Part shown: one piece after another, positions 9,542-22,900 of the stretch
Layout of the letters: each line of letters begins with the position of its first letter
Numbering within the stretch: the stretch's first letter is position 1
Source of the DNA: Hyperoodon ampullatus
Taxonomy: Eukaryota > Chordata > Mammalia > Artiodactyla > Ziphiidae
Length of the DNA: 64,000 nucleotides
NCBI GenBank assembly: GCA_949752795.1
Contig: OX457061.1
Location: 39,030,338-39,094,337, forward strand
Direction: 5' to 3'
Made by a program: the position numbers and the translations under genes
Notes under the pieces: generated by a model
The model's database searches: none
The model's input: only the letters and a program-made list of their open reading frames with translations
Told to the model about the DNA's origin: nothing

Positions 9542-12500
9542 GTAAGCGGCGCGGGCGGGGCTTGGGGCAGTCGGGGCTAGTTAACGGCGCGGCCCGGGAG
9601 CCGGCAGCGCCCGCAGACGCGGCGGGCGGGGCGGGGCCGAGTTTAAAACGCGAGGTCGCTCTGGCAGGGGCGGTGGCGTTGGCGGGTGACAGGACGCTGA
9701 CGTCACTGCCGCGCGGCAAAAAACTGCCCCCGGGGGCGGGGCTAGGTTTCGGTCACGTGACACCTCCCGGTGGGTGGGGAAGCCCAGCAGACCGGAGGCC
9801 ACAGGCCAGCAGGTGCAGTAGGCGGGAGCGTGGCCTTGTTGTCACGGAGGGGGATGGTCAACCCGGTCTGCCAGTCGTTCGGCCCACCGCTGAGTCTTTT
9901 CTGGCGGGAGAGGGCGGGAAGGGCCGCAGGCCTTGAACTGTTCCTCTGGGTGCGGGGGGAGGGGTTGCGCAGTTTCTGCCTCACCGGAGATACCCCGACC
10001 CTGCTAAAGATGCCCTGTAGAGATAGCCGAAGAACAAGAAGGGACTTAGGGGAATCTTCCCCAGCGGGAGTTGAGCCCTCGCTGTCTTTCACGCATCCAG
10101 CGTACAACTTTGCTAGGTTCTGAGAGCTCAAGGAGTGGAATGGGACGCTTGTTGTCACCAACCTCGAATTGCTTGGAGTCTCAGACTGTATTAGAGCTGG
10201 AAAGAATTCAAACCTACAGTTTACGGATCAGGCAATTGAGGCTTAGAGGCATTGGTGAAGGGAGCTCCCCAAGGTACACAGCTAGGTAGCGGGAACGCTG
10301 GTACTGTAGTTGAGTTTTTGTGGCTCCTAGTCCTGAAGCATGTGTTGGAGGTGCCTCTCTGCTGACATATACTTACCTCTATAGACTGTAAGCTCCAGGA
10401 GCTCCGGGACAATTTCTCTCTGGTAGACTTATTTGACTTTAATACCTTATACTCTGTAAATGCTGAATAAATGTGCTCAGTTAAGTATTTGTGTAATGAA
10501 TGGTGCTAATATAAGGTTAATATTCAGATTCTATTTGTTAAGTGGCTATATAAGATAAGCAGTTTGCTAAAGATAAAACAAGTAAATCACCTTGTTGATA
10601 AGTACGTCTATATTGGCAAATACTATAAAAATTGAAACAGGTTTTATCATCATTTTACACGCAGTAGCAAAGATGTTGAAACACTGTGTTGAGCCCTGAG
10701 GAAATTGATACACTTTGTTACTAATGGCATTGTTATTAAAGAACTATAAATTTATACAGCTATATGCCTTGACACACTTCAACTCTTGAAGCTGCACTTC
10801 AGTAAAAATTTGAAAGAAGAAGCAGTAGAAATATTTAGATTAGTGCTGAGTTTGTGAAGTGAACTATCACTGTGTGCTGTCTCTAGGTAGCCCTTAGTAA
10901 GATGGCTGGGTATCCTAGATATTTTTCCGTGTTAACATATTTACATGTTTAGTACTTAAAAAAATATATATGTAGTAGGTTATATGGTTGAGCAACATAA
11001 AGACATATATGCACAAGTTACTTATAGAAGATTTTGCATCTATTATTTTATTCTTAATTATAACTGAATCTAATTTTGGATTATCCAAGAAGATTAATGT
11101 TATAATAGATAAGTGAAATCTATACTTTTGTGGGGGGGGGCTAAAACAGTTTTATCTTCACATAAACCTTTTAGAAAACATTCTTAATGCGTAGGTTTGA
11201 ATTTTATTTCCACTTTGTCTACCTCTTTTCAGAAGTAAAACATAACACAAGTTATGAAAAACATTTAAAAGTGAAAAGGCTGTTGTATATTTCACTTTTT
11301 TGTCTCCTCACCATCTTTCATACCATAACTGTTTCATAAATTAGTAAACAAATTGATTTTAACGTGTCCTTTTATCAATGAAGCAATCCAAATACAGCTC
11401 CAAAAATTCATTCATTTAGTTTCTGCAACTTGAGGGGGAGCCTCAAGCCTCCGTATTTTGTGGCTTCTGGAATACACTTTCATTTAAGGAAGTTACCTAG
11501 TTTGATTTGTGATCAGTACATTCTAGACTAAAGGTTGGGAGTTCCAGCCTCCTTTACTTTGTTTTGCTTCTCTAAAGTACTCGTAGTTCTTTTATCTCCA
11601 TATACATCGTAGGTGAATCATGCTGGCTGAGTCTGCTCACTTTTTGGGAAGACAAGTTTGTAATATAGTTGGTGCCAATAACATGGCACCAACTTCTACC
11701 CCCTTCTCTCAGTATGTGGGTTAGAGGCAATAACAGCTGTGGGTTTGAGAACAACTTTTGTGTTCATTTACTGTCTTTTGATGCCACCTTTCCCATGGGA
11801 GATGTTAACATCTGAGTCCTACACACCTGGTGTCAGCTTTTGCTTGCTTTCTTGTTTGTTTCTGCCCAACACTGCCTCTCCGCCTATGAGGAGAACGTCC
11901 ATCTTCTACCAACTTATTTTGGCCCCTCATCACAAGATTGTTTAGCACTATTGGGATATAGTTATATATTAGCACTGTCTCTTCCCAGGTTGTAGAATTC
12001 TGGGAAGGAAGGGAGAAGGTCTAATTTTCATCTGCCAAATGATATTCCAAGCTTCCATATTTTGTGCCCTTTACTCAGACTGCATTCATGAGGTTACTTC
12101 TCCACTTTGGGACCCGTGTAGTTTGGCTTCTCTGCACATCCTCAGATACCACTTACCCTTCAGGACCCGCCAGCTGCCTATCCTGTTTCCCCTTTCTATC
12201 ACCAATCACTTTAAACATCTAGGCTGCACATGACCTTACAAACAGCTGATTAGTACACAGAAGTTTTTGATAACCACCATGTTTAAACATAACGTCATGT
12301 TAACATGTTAACGTGAACATGGTAGCCACCATTTGTTATTTATTGCCTTGCAGAGCAAACCACCAGACTTTGTGTTGATTGTTTTGAATTCTTTAATTAA
12401 TTTACCTTGTTTACCTGATGAAAAAGGATGAATTAGAGAAGTCCCCAAGATTAAGTTAACATCATATAAGTGGCAGAACTGATTGGAAATTTTTAGAGCC

Positions 12501-15500
12501 CTTACTCTTAATCTGTACCTGATATTGCTTCTGTGTTTATCATGTGTGTGTTGACTTTAGGGGTTTATTTATTTATTTTTAGTATTAAGAAGATGCAAGT
12601 AGGGAATTCCCTGGTGGTGGTCCAGTGGTTAGGACTCTGCGCTTCCAGTGTAGGGGGCATAGGTTTGATCCCTGATCAGGCAACAACATTCCGCCAGGCA
12701 GCATGGCCCCCCCCAAAAAAAAGAAGATGCAAGTAGACTTATGAAGTAATACACACTATTCATAACTACCTATATCTTGATTGAGATGCATCATGAGAAT
12801 ACACACAGTACAACAGATAGATGCAAATTAAGACTTAGAAAGTGGTCCAGATAGGTCAAGGTGAGGGATAGAGTTAGGAAGCAGATATGCGAGCCATAGG
12901 AAATTCGGATCTAAATCTGAATTCGAAAAGGGAAATAAGATCTATTTACATTTTCTCATGAAAGTGAGAAGGTACACATGCCTCCCTCTGAGAACTGTTT
13001 TTCTTTTCCTTCCATGTTGTATCTGTATAATTTATTTGAATTTTACTTTGTACAAAAATGTGTTGAGGACTTTTAGTTTTTTTAGTAATCACATGAATAT
13101 AAAGTTTGAACATAACTTTTTCTAAAGCTTAGGTAAATGTGTACATTATTCTAAGTGGCTTGAGAAATAACTCCAATTTTATTAAATAACTTTAAAGTTA
13201 TTGACATTGAAAACAAAATATTTACCATGAAATATTTTAGAAAACACTTTCAAAATCACTATCTTCTGGAGGTACGGAGATTGTTTTAAAAATTAAACCT
13301 GCTGAAGTATGCAAACATTTTTGGCGATTTATTCATTTTTCTTTCTAGTAGCTTATTTTGCAGCAGTTGCCATATAATAGCAATAGGATGTCTAAGAGTT
13401 TCTTTTTTAACTTTACTTTTTTTTTTTTTTTTTTTTTGCAAATCATCAAACAGTCTTGACAAGATTTCTCTCTTAAGCTACAGGTACACTTAGTGGCTGA
13501 TGAGTTAACTCTATTATTGTCAAAATGTACATAGATACATGGTTTTCTTATTGCTAAGGCTAAAATGAAAAAGGTCCTCTTTAAGTGACACTGCCTATTT
13601 TTGTATATATGGTTAAAATATGCTATTTATTCATTTATTTAGGGTATTAGATGATTACTTGCCTTGTTTAATTTTCTTAGTTGAAAGAATGCACTTAGTG
13701 AAGTCTTACCTGTATATGGCTGGGATGTTGTATTATGTTGCATTTTTCAGCTCTTTATTTCTCACTTGGAAAATGCAAGTATGATTTGCATTTTCTTGTT
13801 CTAGATGAAACAAGATCTTAGAGTTACTGGGAGGCAGCCAAATAGTTAACTTTAAAAAAAAAAATCTTCCCCCACTATTAAACATGCTTGTTAAAATTTT
13901 TTTTTAACCAGAAACAGAGAAAATAGTAATGGATAATCTTAAAATTTTGATACTAGATAGTATTTGATACTAAATCAGTGATTTCAAATTGTAATAGAGT
14001 CAACAATATGTTTTTATGTATTTAAAAAATATTAGGGGGCTTCCCTGGTGGCACAGTGGTTGAAAGTCTGCCTGCTAATGCAGGGGACACGGGTTCGAGC
14101 CCTGGTCTGGGAGGATCCCACGTGCTGCGGAGCAACTAGGCCCGTGAGCCACAGCTACTGAGCCTGAGCTTCTGGAGCCTGTGCTCGGCAACAAGAGAGG
14201 CCGCGATAGTGAGAGGCCCGCGCATCGCGATGAAGAGTGGCCCCCGCTTGCCACAACTAGAGAAAGCCCTCGCACAGAAACGAAGACCCAACACAGCCAA
14301 AAATAAAAAATTAATTAATTAATTAACAAAGACTTGTTGAGAATTACTGACCCTATACTTTGCAATACTATACATTAAATGTATAAAAAAAAATTAGGGA
14401 AATGATCCTTTCATGGCAGAGGAGTTGTATTACTAAGGTTTTTAATTAATCTTATTTCATGTTCCATTTCTTTCTTAACAGAACAAATCATCTGCTATTT
14501 TTATGGATCATAGATGCTGTGTTTGTTTTGCATTTTTAAAACTATTTAAAACAATTATTCATGATATGATCATAACCAGCAACAATTTATACAATTATTG
14601 TGGAGAATTGATGAGATCTTTATCCCATTAACAAATATTTATTAACAATGTGCCTAAGTCAGTTAGCTTAGGCTAAACCATGCTACAGAATGAACCTCAA
14701 AATCTCAATCTCAACCTAAACAAAGCTCGTGTTATGTATCCTGTGAGGGTTAACAGCAGGTGTGCTCTTCATCCTGTTCATTCTGGGACCCAGGAGGAAC
14801 ATCCCCTACCTGGGACATGCGAGTCTCAAGGCAGAGAGGAAAGAGAGATGGTAGAACCTTGTGATGGCTTTTAGAGCTTTTGCTCAGAAGTCACACATGT
14901 GATTTCTATTCACATTTTATTGGTCAAAGCAAAGTCATATGGCCAAGTTGGCCTCATTGGGGCCCACAGTGCGGAAAGAGCAGTGAATATTTTAACAATA
15001 TTATAATCTGCCACAGTGCTTTCTCACATTCTTTTCACTTATTATCATTATTATTTTGGCTGCATCGGGTCTTAGTTGTGGCACATGGGATCTTTGTTGA
15101 GGCGTGTGGGATCTTTTTTCGTTAAGGCATGTGGTCTCTTCGTTTCGGTGCTCGGGCTTCTCTCTAGTTGTGTCTTGCAGGTTTTTCTCTCTCTAGTTGT
15201 GGTGTGCGGGCTCCAGGTCATGTGGGCTCTGTAGTTTGAGGTACGCAGGCTCTCTAGTTGAGGCATGCGAGCTCAATAGTTGTGGCGCCAGCTTAGTTGC
15301 CCCCCAGCATGTGGGATCTTAGTTCCCTGACCAGGGATCAAACCTGCGTGCTCTGCATTGGAAGGCAGATTCTTTACCACAGGACCACTGGGGATGTCCC
15401 CTCACATTTTTTTTCTTTTTATACTTTTGTGGCAGAAAACACATAACGTAAAATTTACCATCTTAACCATTTTGAAGTATTAACTATATGAACATTGTTG

Positions 15501-16905
15501 TAATAGAACTCCAGAACTTTTTCATCTTACGAAACCAAAACTGTACCCATCTCGAGCTCCCCCTTTCTTCCTCTCTGTGGCCCCTGGCAACCACTATTCT
15601 GCTTTCTGTTTCTAAGTTTGACCATTTTAGATAACGCATGTAAGTGGAATCATGTAGTATTTGTCTTTTTGTGACTGCCTTATTTCACTTAGGATAATGC
15701 CCTTAATACTCATCTATGTTGTAGCATATGGCAGAATTGCCTTATTTTTTAAGGCTGAATAATTTTTCATTGTATATATCACATTTTTTCTATCCATTCA
15801 TCTGTCAGGGGACATTTAGGTTGCTTCCACCTCTTGGCTGTTGCAGAAATAGGTTTTAATATCTAAGAATTTTTTAGACATGACTTATCCTATAAGATAA
15901 CTCATCCATGTTGAGATTGAGCTTTTCTTTCAAGGTGAAAAGTGATTGAAGGGAATTTTGCTGTGGCTTATTATCAAGGTTCCAGGCTGATGTTTTTAAG
16001 CTTTGGGAAGGCTTTAGGTTTTTATATTGAGAGCAGTAAAAACATCTTCAGTTTGGATGTAGGTTTTTTTTAATTTTTCTTTTTTTTTTCATTTAACTTA
16101 TATGTGTAAAAATTTAACTTACATGGAAAGAAAGTTTTTTTCTTCAAGGATATGCTTATTTTAGATTAGTTTTACATACGTAGAAATGTTAAGACATTAC
16201 AGGGAGTTCCCATCAACCACATATCCAGTTTCCCCTATTGCTGACATCTTGCATTAATATGATATATTTGTTACAATTAACGAACCAAATTGGTACATTA
16301 TTAACTAAAGTCCATAGTATGTTCAGAGCTCGTTAGTTTTTTTTTAAAAATTGAGCAGAAATTCACATAGCATAAAATTAACCATTTTGAAGTATAATTC
16401 ACTGATATTTAGTAATTCACAATGTTGTGAAACCACCACCTATATCAAGTTCCAAAATATTTTCATCGCCCCAAAAGAAAGTCCTGTATTCATTAAGTAG
16501 TCACTCCCTTTTCCCCTCTATAGGCAGTCTCTGGAAAACACCAATCTGTTTTCTGTCTGTGGTTTTACCTATTTTGGACACTTTATTACATGGAATCATA
16601 TGTGGCCTTTTGTGTCTGACTTCTGTTACTTACTATACTGTTTTTGAGGTTCATCCACCTTGTAGCATGTATCATTTCTATGGCTGAATAACAGTCCATT
16701 GTATATGTATATATACATATGTATATGACATTGCATCACACTGTCAAACTTTTCCACAGTGGCTAAAACTTTACATTCCTACCGGCAATATATGAAGTTT
16801 CTAGTTTCTGCACATTCTTGACAAAAAAACACCTATTTCTACTTTTTTCCTGGTTTTTTTTTTTTTTTTTGAGTATAACTGAGTTGGTGTGAAGTCGTAT
16901 CTCAC

Positions 16906-16937
<32 letters not shown>

Positions 16938-19900
16938 TTTAATTTTTTTTCCCTTCAGGCTTTACTGAGATATAATTGACCTCAATTATAGTTTTGATTT
17001 GCATTTCCCTAATGACTAATGATGTTGAGCATCTTTCCATGGGCTTGCTGCCCATACATACAACTACTTTGGAGATATGTCTATTCAAGTCCTTTACCCA
17101 TATTTTATTTGAGTTTTTGTTGTTGTGTTGTAAAGGTTCTTTATATATTCTGGATACTAAAACCTTATCAGACATATGATTTGCAAGTATTGTATCCCAT
17201 TCTGTAGGTTGTCTTTTCACTTTCTTGATAATGTCCTTTGACACAAATGTTTTATTAAATTTTAAGTCCAGTTTATCTATTCTTTTGTTGCTTAGGCTTT
17301 TGGTGCCACATCTAAGAATCCATTGTCAAATCCAAGGTCATGAATATTTATCCCTGTTTTCTTTTAAGAGTTTTAAAGTTTCAGCTCTGACATTTTGGTG
17401 TATGATGCATTTTGAGTTAATTTTTTATATATTGTGTGAGGTACAACTTCATTCTTTTGCATGTAGAATTCCAGTTATCTCAGAGCTATTTGTTGAAGAG
17501 CTATTCTTTCCTCATTGCATGTTCCTGGCACCCTTGTTGAAAATCAGTTGGCCATAGGATAAGGGTTAATGTCTTGATTCTCATTTTGTTTCATTGGCCT
17601 ATGTCTTTCCTTATGCCAGTACTGCACTGTCTTAATTGCCATTGCTTTGCAGTAAATTTTGTAATAGGGAAGTGTGAGTCATGCTTTGTTCTTTTAAAAT
17701 ATTGTTTTGTCTACTTGGAGCCTCTTGCAATTCCATGAGTAGAGGATTGCTTTTTCCATTTCTGCAAAAAAGGTCTTTGGGATTTTAATAGGGATTGCAC
17801 TAAGTCTGTATATCACTTTGGGTAGCAGTGGTATCTTATATTAAGCCTTCCAGTCCTAGAAATGTATCCCATGAATTTTGATATGTAGTGCTTTTATTTT
17901 CATTCATGTCAAAGTATTTTCTAATTTCCTGTGTGATTTCTTTGACCCATTGGCTGTTTAAGAGTATTGTTTAATTTCCATATATTTGTGAATTTTCCAG
18001 TTTTCTTTCTGTTATTGATTTATAGTTTCATTCCAAGTATGTCAAAGAAGATGCTTTGGATGATTTCAATCTTTTAAAATTTATTGATTCTTGCTTTGGG
18101 CCCAACATATGGTCTATCTTGGGAAACATTCCACGTGCACTTGAAAAAAATGGATATTTTGCTGTTTTTGTGTGGAATGTTCTTCATATTCTGTTAGGTG
18201 TAGTTGGTTTATAGTGTTGTTCAAGTCTTCTATATCTTTGTTGACCTGTCTAGTTGTCCTATCCATTAATTGAAAGTGAAAGTCTCCAGCTATTTTTGAG
18301 CTGTGTCTTTATTTTCAGTTCTGCCAATTTTAGCTTCATACATATTGGGAGCTCTGTTGTTAGGTGTGCATGTGTTTATAATTGTTATCTCTTTTTCCAT
18401 CCTTTCACTTTTAAACCTATTTATGTTTTTGGCTCTAAAGTGAGTTTCTTGTAGATAGCATATAGTTGGTTCATTAAAAAAAAAAAATCCATTCTGCCAA
18501 TCTCTGCCTTTTGTTTGCAGAATTTAATCTATTTACATTTAAAGTGATTACTTACAAGGAAGAACTTCTCCCATTTTATTTGTGTTCTATTGTGTTATAC
18601 CTATTTTGTTTATCAATTCTTCGATTACCGCCTTCTTTTGGGTTTGATTTTTTTGTAATGAACCATTTTCTTTTCTTTCTTGTTTCCTTTTCTGTTTTTT
18701 TTTTTGAATTAATATCACCTTAGCACCAATAGTATACAAAAGTTCTGCTCCCATATATTTCTGTCCCTCCCTTTTTGTTATTGTTGTCATAATTACATCT
18801 TATATTGTGTTCCCATTAACAAAGACTTATTATTTTTTAATACACTTGGCATTTGTCTTTTATATAGGAAAGAAAAGAAGAGTTATAAGCCCAAAGTGCA
18901 ATACTTCTGGCTTATGTAGTTACCTGGTGTCGTTTATTTCTTTGTATGGCTTTGAGTTATTGTCTAGTGTCTTTTCATTTCTGCCTGAAGAACTAACTCC
19001 CTTTAGATTTATTGTAGGAAAGGTCTAGCAATGAAGTCTCTTAGCTTTTGTTTGTCTGGGAATGCTTAATTTCTTCATTTTTGAGTGATAGTTCTGTTGA
19101 ATATAAGATTATTGTTTGATTTTTTTTTCCTTTCAGCACTTTAAACATGTCATCCCACTGATTTGCATAGTTTCTCCTGAGAAATCAGCTGTTAATCCTA
19201 CTGAGGACTGGTATGTGTGATAAACTGCTTCTTTCTTGCTGCTTTCAAGAGTCTCTCTTTGTCTTTGTCTTTTGATAGTTTGATTATATCTCCATGTATA
19301 TCTCTCTTTGTGTTTATGCCATTATTTCTTCAAATATTCTTTCTGCCCTAGTCTCTCTTGCCTTATGGATCTCCAATTATGTGTGTGGGGGTATGCTTGC
19401 TTGATGCTGTGGTGTCCCCCAGAATTCGTGTGTTGAGATCCTGACCCCCGAAGATGGTGGTGTTAGGAGGTCTTTGGGAGGTGCTTAGGTCATGGGGGTG
19501 GAGCCCTCATGAATAGAATTAGTGCCTTTATGAAAGAGGCCCTGGAGAGCTCTCTTGCCCCTTTTGCCATGTGAGGACACAGCAAGAAGGCACTGGCTAT
19601 GATCCAGGAAGTAGTCCCTAACCTGACCATGCCAGAACCTTCATCTTGGACTTTACAACTGCTAGAACTGTGAGAAATAAACTTTGGTTGTTTATAAGTT
19701 ACCCAGTCTGTAGTATTTTGTTTTAGCAGCCCAAATGGACCCATAAGACACTTGATGTCCTGCTGGTATCATAGGCCCTGTTCATTCTTTTCTCTTTCTG
19801 TTCCTCAGACAGGATAATTTCAGTTGACCTATCTTTAAATTTGCTGTTACTTTCCTCCTGACCGTTCAAATCTGCCATTAAGACTCTGTAGTGAATTTTT

Positions 19901-22900
19901 TTCATTTCGGTTTTTGTATTTTTTAGTTTCAGAATTTCTATTTTTAAAAATAATTTGTGGGGCTTCCCTCGTGGCGCAGTGGTTGAGAGCCCGCCTGCCG
20001 ATGCAGGGGACATGGGTTCGTGCCCCGGTCCGGGAAGATCCCACATGCCACGGAGCGGCTAGGCCCGTAAGCCCTGGCCGCTGAGCCTGCGTGTCCGGAG
20101 CCAGTGCTCCGCAATGGGAGAGGACACAACAGTGAGAGGCCCGCGTAACGCAAAAAAAAAAAAATAATAATAATAATAATTTGTGGGCTTCCCTGGTGGC
20201 GCATTGGATGAGAGTCCGCCTGCTGATGCAGGGGACACGGATTCGTGCCCTGGTCTGGGAAGATCCCACATGCCGTGGAGCAGCTGGGCCCGTGAGCCAT
20301 GGCCGCTGAGCCTGCGCGTCCGGAGCCTGTGCTCCGCAACGGGAGAGGCCACAAAAGTGAGAAGCCCGTGTACTGCAAGAAAAAAAAAATAATAATAATT
20401 TGATTCTTTTTTGACATTCTCAGTTTGTTGAAACAGTGTTCTCCTGGTTTTCTTTTGTTCTTTGTCCATGGTTTCCATTACCCCTTTCAGCATATTTAAG
20501 ACAGTTTAACATCTTTGTCTAGTAATTCCAATGTCTGCTTCCTCATAGGAGAAATTAACTCCTATGTATGGGAGTTAATATTTTTGTTTCTTTGCATTCT
20601 TTGTAATATTTTGTTGAAAACTGGGTGTTTTGAATATTATAAAGTAGTAACTCTGGAAATCAGATTCTCCTTTCTCCTCAGAGTTTGTTTTAGTTGTGTG
20701 CTGTGGTTTGTAGTTGCTTGGTGACTTTTCTAAACTGTTTTTGTAAACTCTATTCTTTATTGTGTTTGTTCTTTAAAGTCTGTTTCTTTAGCTTTAGTTA
20801 GCTCATATTTTGAGAGAGATCTTGAATGCCAAAAGAAAAACCCTCAAGAAACAAAAACAGAAAAGAAAAGAAAGGGGGGGAAAAAACCCTTCTAACTTTG
20901 CAGAATGGTCTGTGCTGTAGCTCTCCTGCTCTACTTAGCCAGACTGTTTACAAGTCTGTCTTAGCCTTCATTTCTTGCTTGTGCTGAGCCTAAAGATCAG
21001 CCAGAGGTGAAAACTTATGTTCTCTTCAGGTCTTTTCTGAGTATGCTTCCTGCGCTGGGCAGGCAAGTGTGTGGCTTCCTAAATTCCTGTCTTTAGGATA
21101 TGTGGGCACTTTACAGTGCCCTAATTTCCCGAGGAAATTCTCTCCCCAACTTTTCCTCCCAGGCTTTTGGTGTGTCTGTGTGCCTTAGTTGAAATCTTTT
21201 CCCCCAGGTGGCAGCAAGTTGTTATTGGCCTTACAAGGTTTTTGAGAGATGCCCTCTGTGTAGCCACTTTTCTGCCCAGAGAGAGTTCTAAGTTAGCAAA
21301 ACAAAGACAAGCATCTTGTGTCAGACCTTCAGGTAGCCCCCAGGCTGGGCAAAACAGACAAACAAAATTCTTTCAGAGTAAAGTCTTCTCTCTTCTTTCT
21401 TGAACCAGGGACTAGATTCCTACACTAAGAATGAAGGCAGTAATCTTCAAAGACCACTGAGTGAAGGGGTGGGGCAAGGGTTGTAAAAATTGCTGCAAAG
21501 CTTCCCTACTGTGTTACGTTGCTTGTTTCTTGATTCATTGTTCTCTGAGTTGCTGTAAATTTCTCATCATTTTCTGGAGATGTGACAAAGCTGATTCTGA
21601 ACAGTTTTTGCTCGACTTCTTAGTGATCTTTGGAGGGGTGGGCACTTGGAACTACCTACTCTGCCATTTCACTGATGTCACTCAAGAAAGGTTTCAAAAA
21701 ATTATTTACAGTTATACCTTTGAGATATTGAGGGTTCAGTCCCAGACTGCTAGTCACACAAGCTTTTGTTTCCCAGTGAATAAAAAGTTATGTTTACACT
21801 ATACTGTAGTCTCTTAAGTGTGCAATAGCATTATGTCTAAAAATTACCTCAATTAAAATACACTTTTAAAAAATTTTTCTAAAAAATATTTCTAAAAAAT
21901 GCTAATCACTATCTGACAACACAGGGTTGCCACAAACCTTCAATTTGTAAAAAATGCAGTATTTGCAAAATGCAATAAAGTGAAGCGTAATAGAGACTCT
22001 GGGAGGGCTCATGCCAAGGAGTACTTCCCAGAACTTCTGCTGCCAGTGTCCTTGTCCCCACAGTGAGCTACAGCCACCCGCCGCCTCTGCAGGAGACCCT
22101 CCAACACTAGCAGAAAGAAGTGAGAACTTGATTATCTGGGCAAGAGTCAGCTCTACCCAACACCAGTCCTCCCATCAGGGAACTTGCACAAGCCTCTTAG
22201 ATAGGCTCATCCACCAGAGGGCAGACAGCAGAAGCAAGAAGAACTACAATCCTGCAGCCTGTGAAACAAAAACCACATTCACAGAAAGATAGATAAGATG
22301 AAAAGGCAGAGGGCTATGTACCAGATAAAGGAACAAGATAAAACCCCAACTAAATGAAGTTGAGATAGGCAACCTTCCAGGAAAAGAATTCAGAATAATG
22401 ATAGTGAAGATGATACGGGAAAAAGAATGGAGGCAAAGATTGAGGAGATGCAAAAACTGTTTAACAAAGACCTAGAAGAATTAAAGAACAAACAAACAGA
22501 GATGAACAATACAATAACTGAAATGAAAACTACACTAAAAGGAATGAATAGCAGAATAACTGAGGCAGAAGAAAGGATAAGTGACCTGGAAGACAGAATG
22601 GTGTAATTCACTGCTGTGGAACAGAATAAAGAAAAAAGAATGAAAAGAAATGAAGACAGCCTAAGTGACCTCTGGGACAACATTAAACACAGCAACATTA
22701 GCATTATAGGGGTCCCAGAAGGAGAAGAGAGAGAGAAAGGACCAGTGAAAATATTTGAAGAGGTTATAGTCGAAAATTTCCCTAAAATGGGAAAGGAAAT
22801 AGCCACCCAAGTCCAGGAAGCGCAGTGAGTCCCATACAGGATAAACCCAAGGAGAAACATGCCGAGACACGTAGTAATCAAACTGTCAAAAATTAAAGAC

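Larger units (their letters stand above)
7640..9760. promoter_or_regulatory. CpG-rich block covering ZNF367 promoter and exon 1
   Basis: GC content and CpG density rise sharply at about 7,640 and fall after about 9,760. The densest part (8,200-9,700) spans the CCAAT/E2F cluster, the 5' UTR, exon 1 and the start of intron 1. GC-box-like runs such as 'ggggcgggg' recur. No TATA box was found at a plausible position. This is a typical CpG-island promoter. Long GC-rich frames on the minus strand here are expected by chance and are not called as genes. Confidence 0.85.
16080..21690 (-). repeat. Old L1 element, near full length, antisense, interrupted
   Basis: The minus strand retains L1 3' end (16,130-16,870), decayed ORF2 (16,940-18,500, e.g. 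a fragment at 16939-17244 with the 'REMQIKT' motif), ORF1-like sequence (18,500-19,400) and 5' region to about 21,690. Frames are thoroughly broken. It is interrupted by a solo LTR (19405-19750) and two CHR-1 SINEs (19960-20388), so it predates them. Orientation is opposite to ZNF367, as is common for intronic L1s. Ends are approximate. Confidence 0.8.

Noticed and set aside
9089..9580. Longer 163-residue frame through ZNF367 exon 1 starting at 9089 and running past the exon
   Set aside because: The 9089 start is a GTG and the 3' part reads through a clear splice donor at 9542. The real exon is 9131-9541.
19847..20493. Overlapping minus-strand frames of 140-157 codons
   Set aside because: They are antisense translations of the two CHR-1 SINEs. 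The same 'peptides' recur at every CHR-1 copy (28,051, 44,213, 50,185, 58,403, 63,681).
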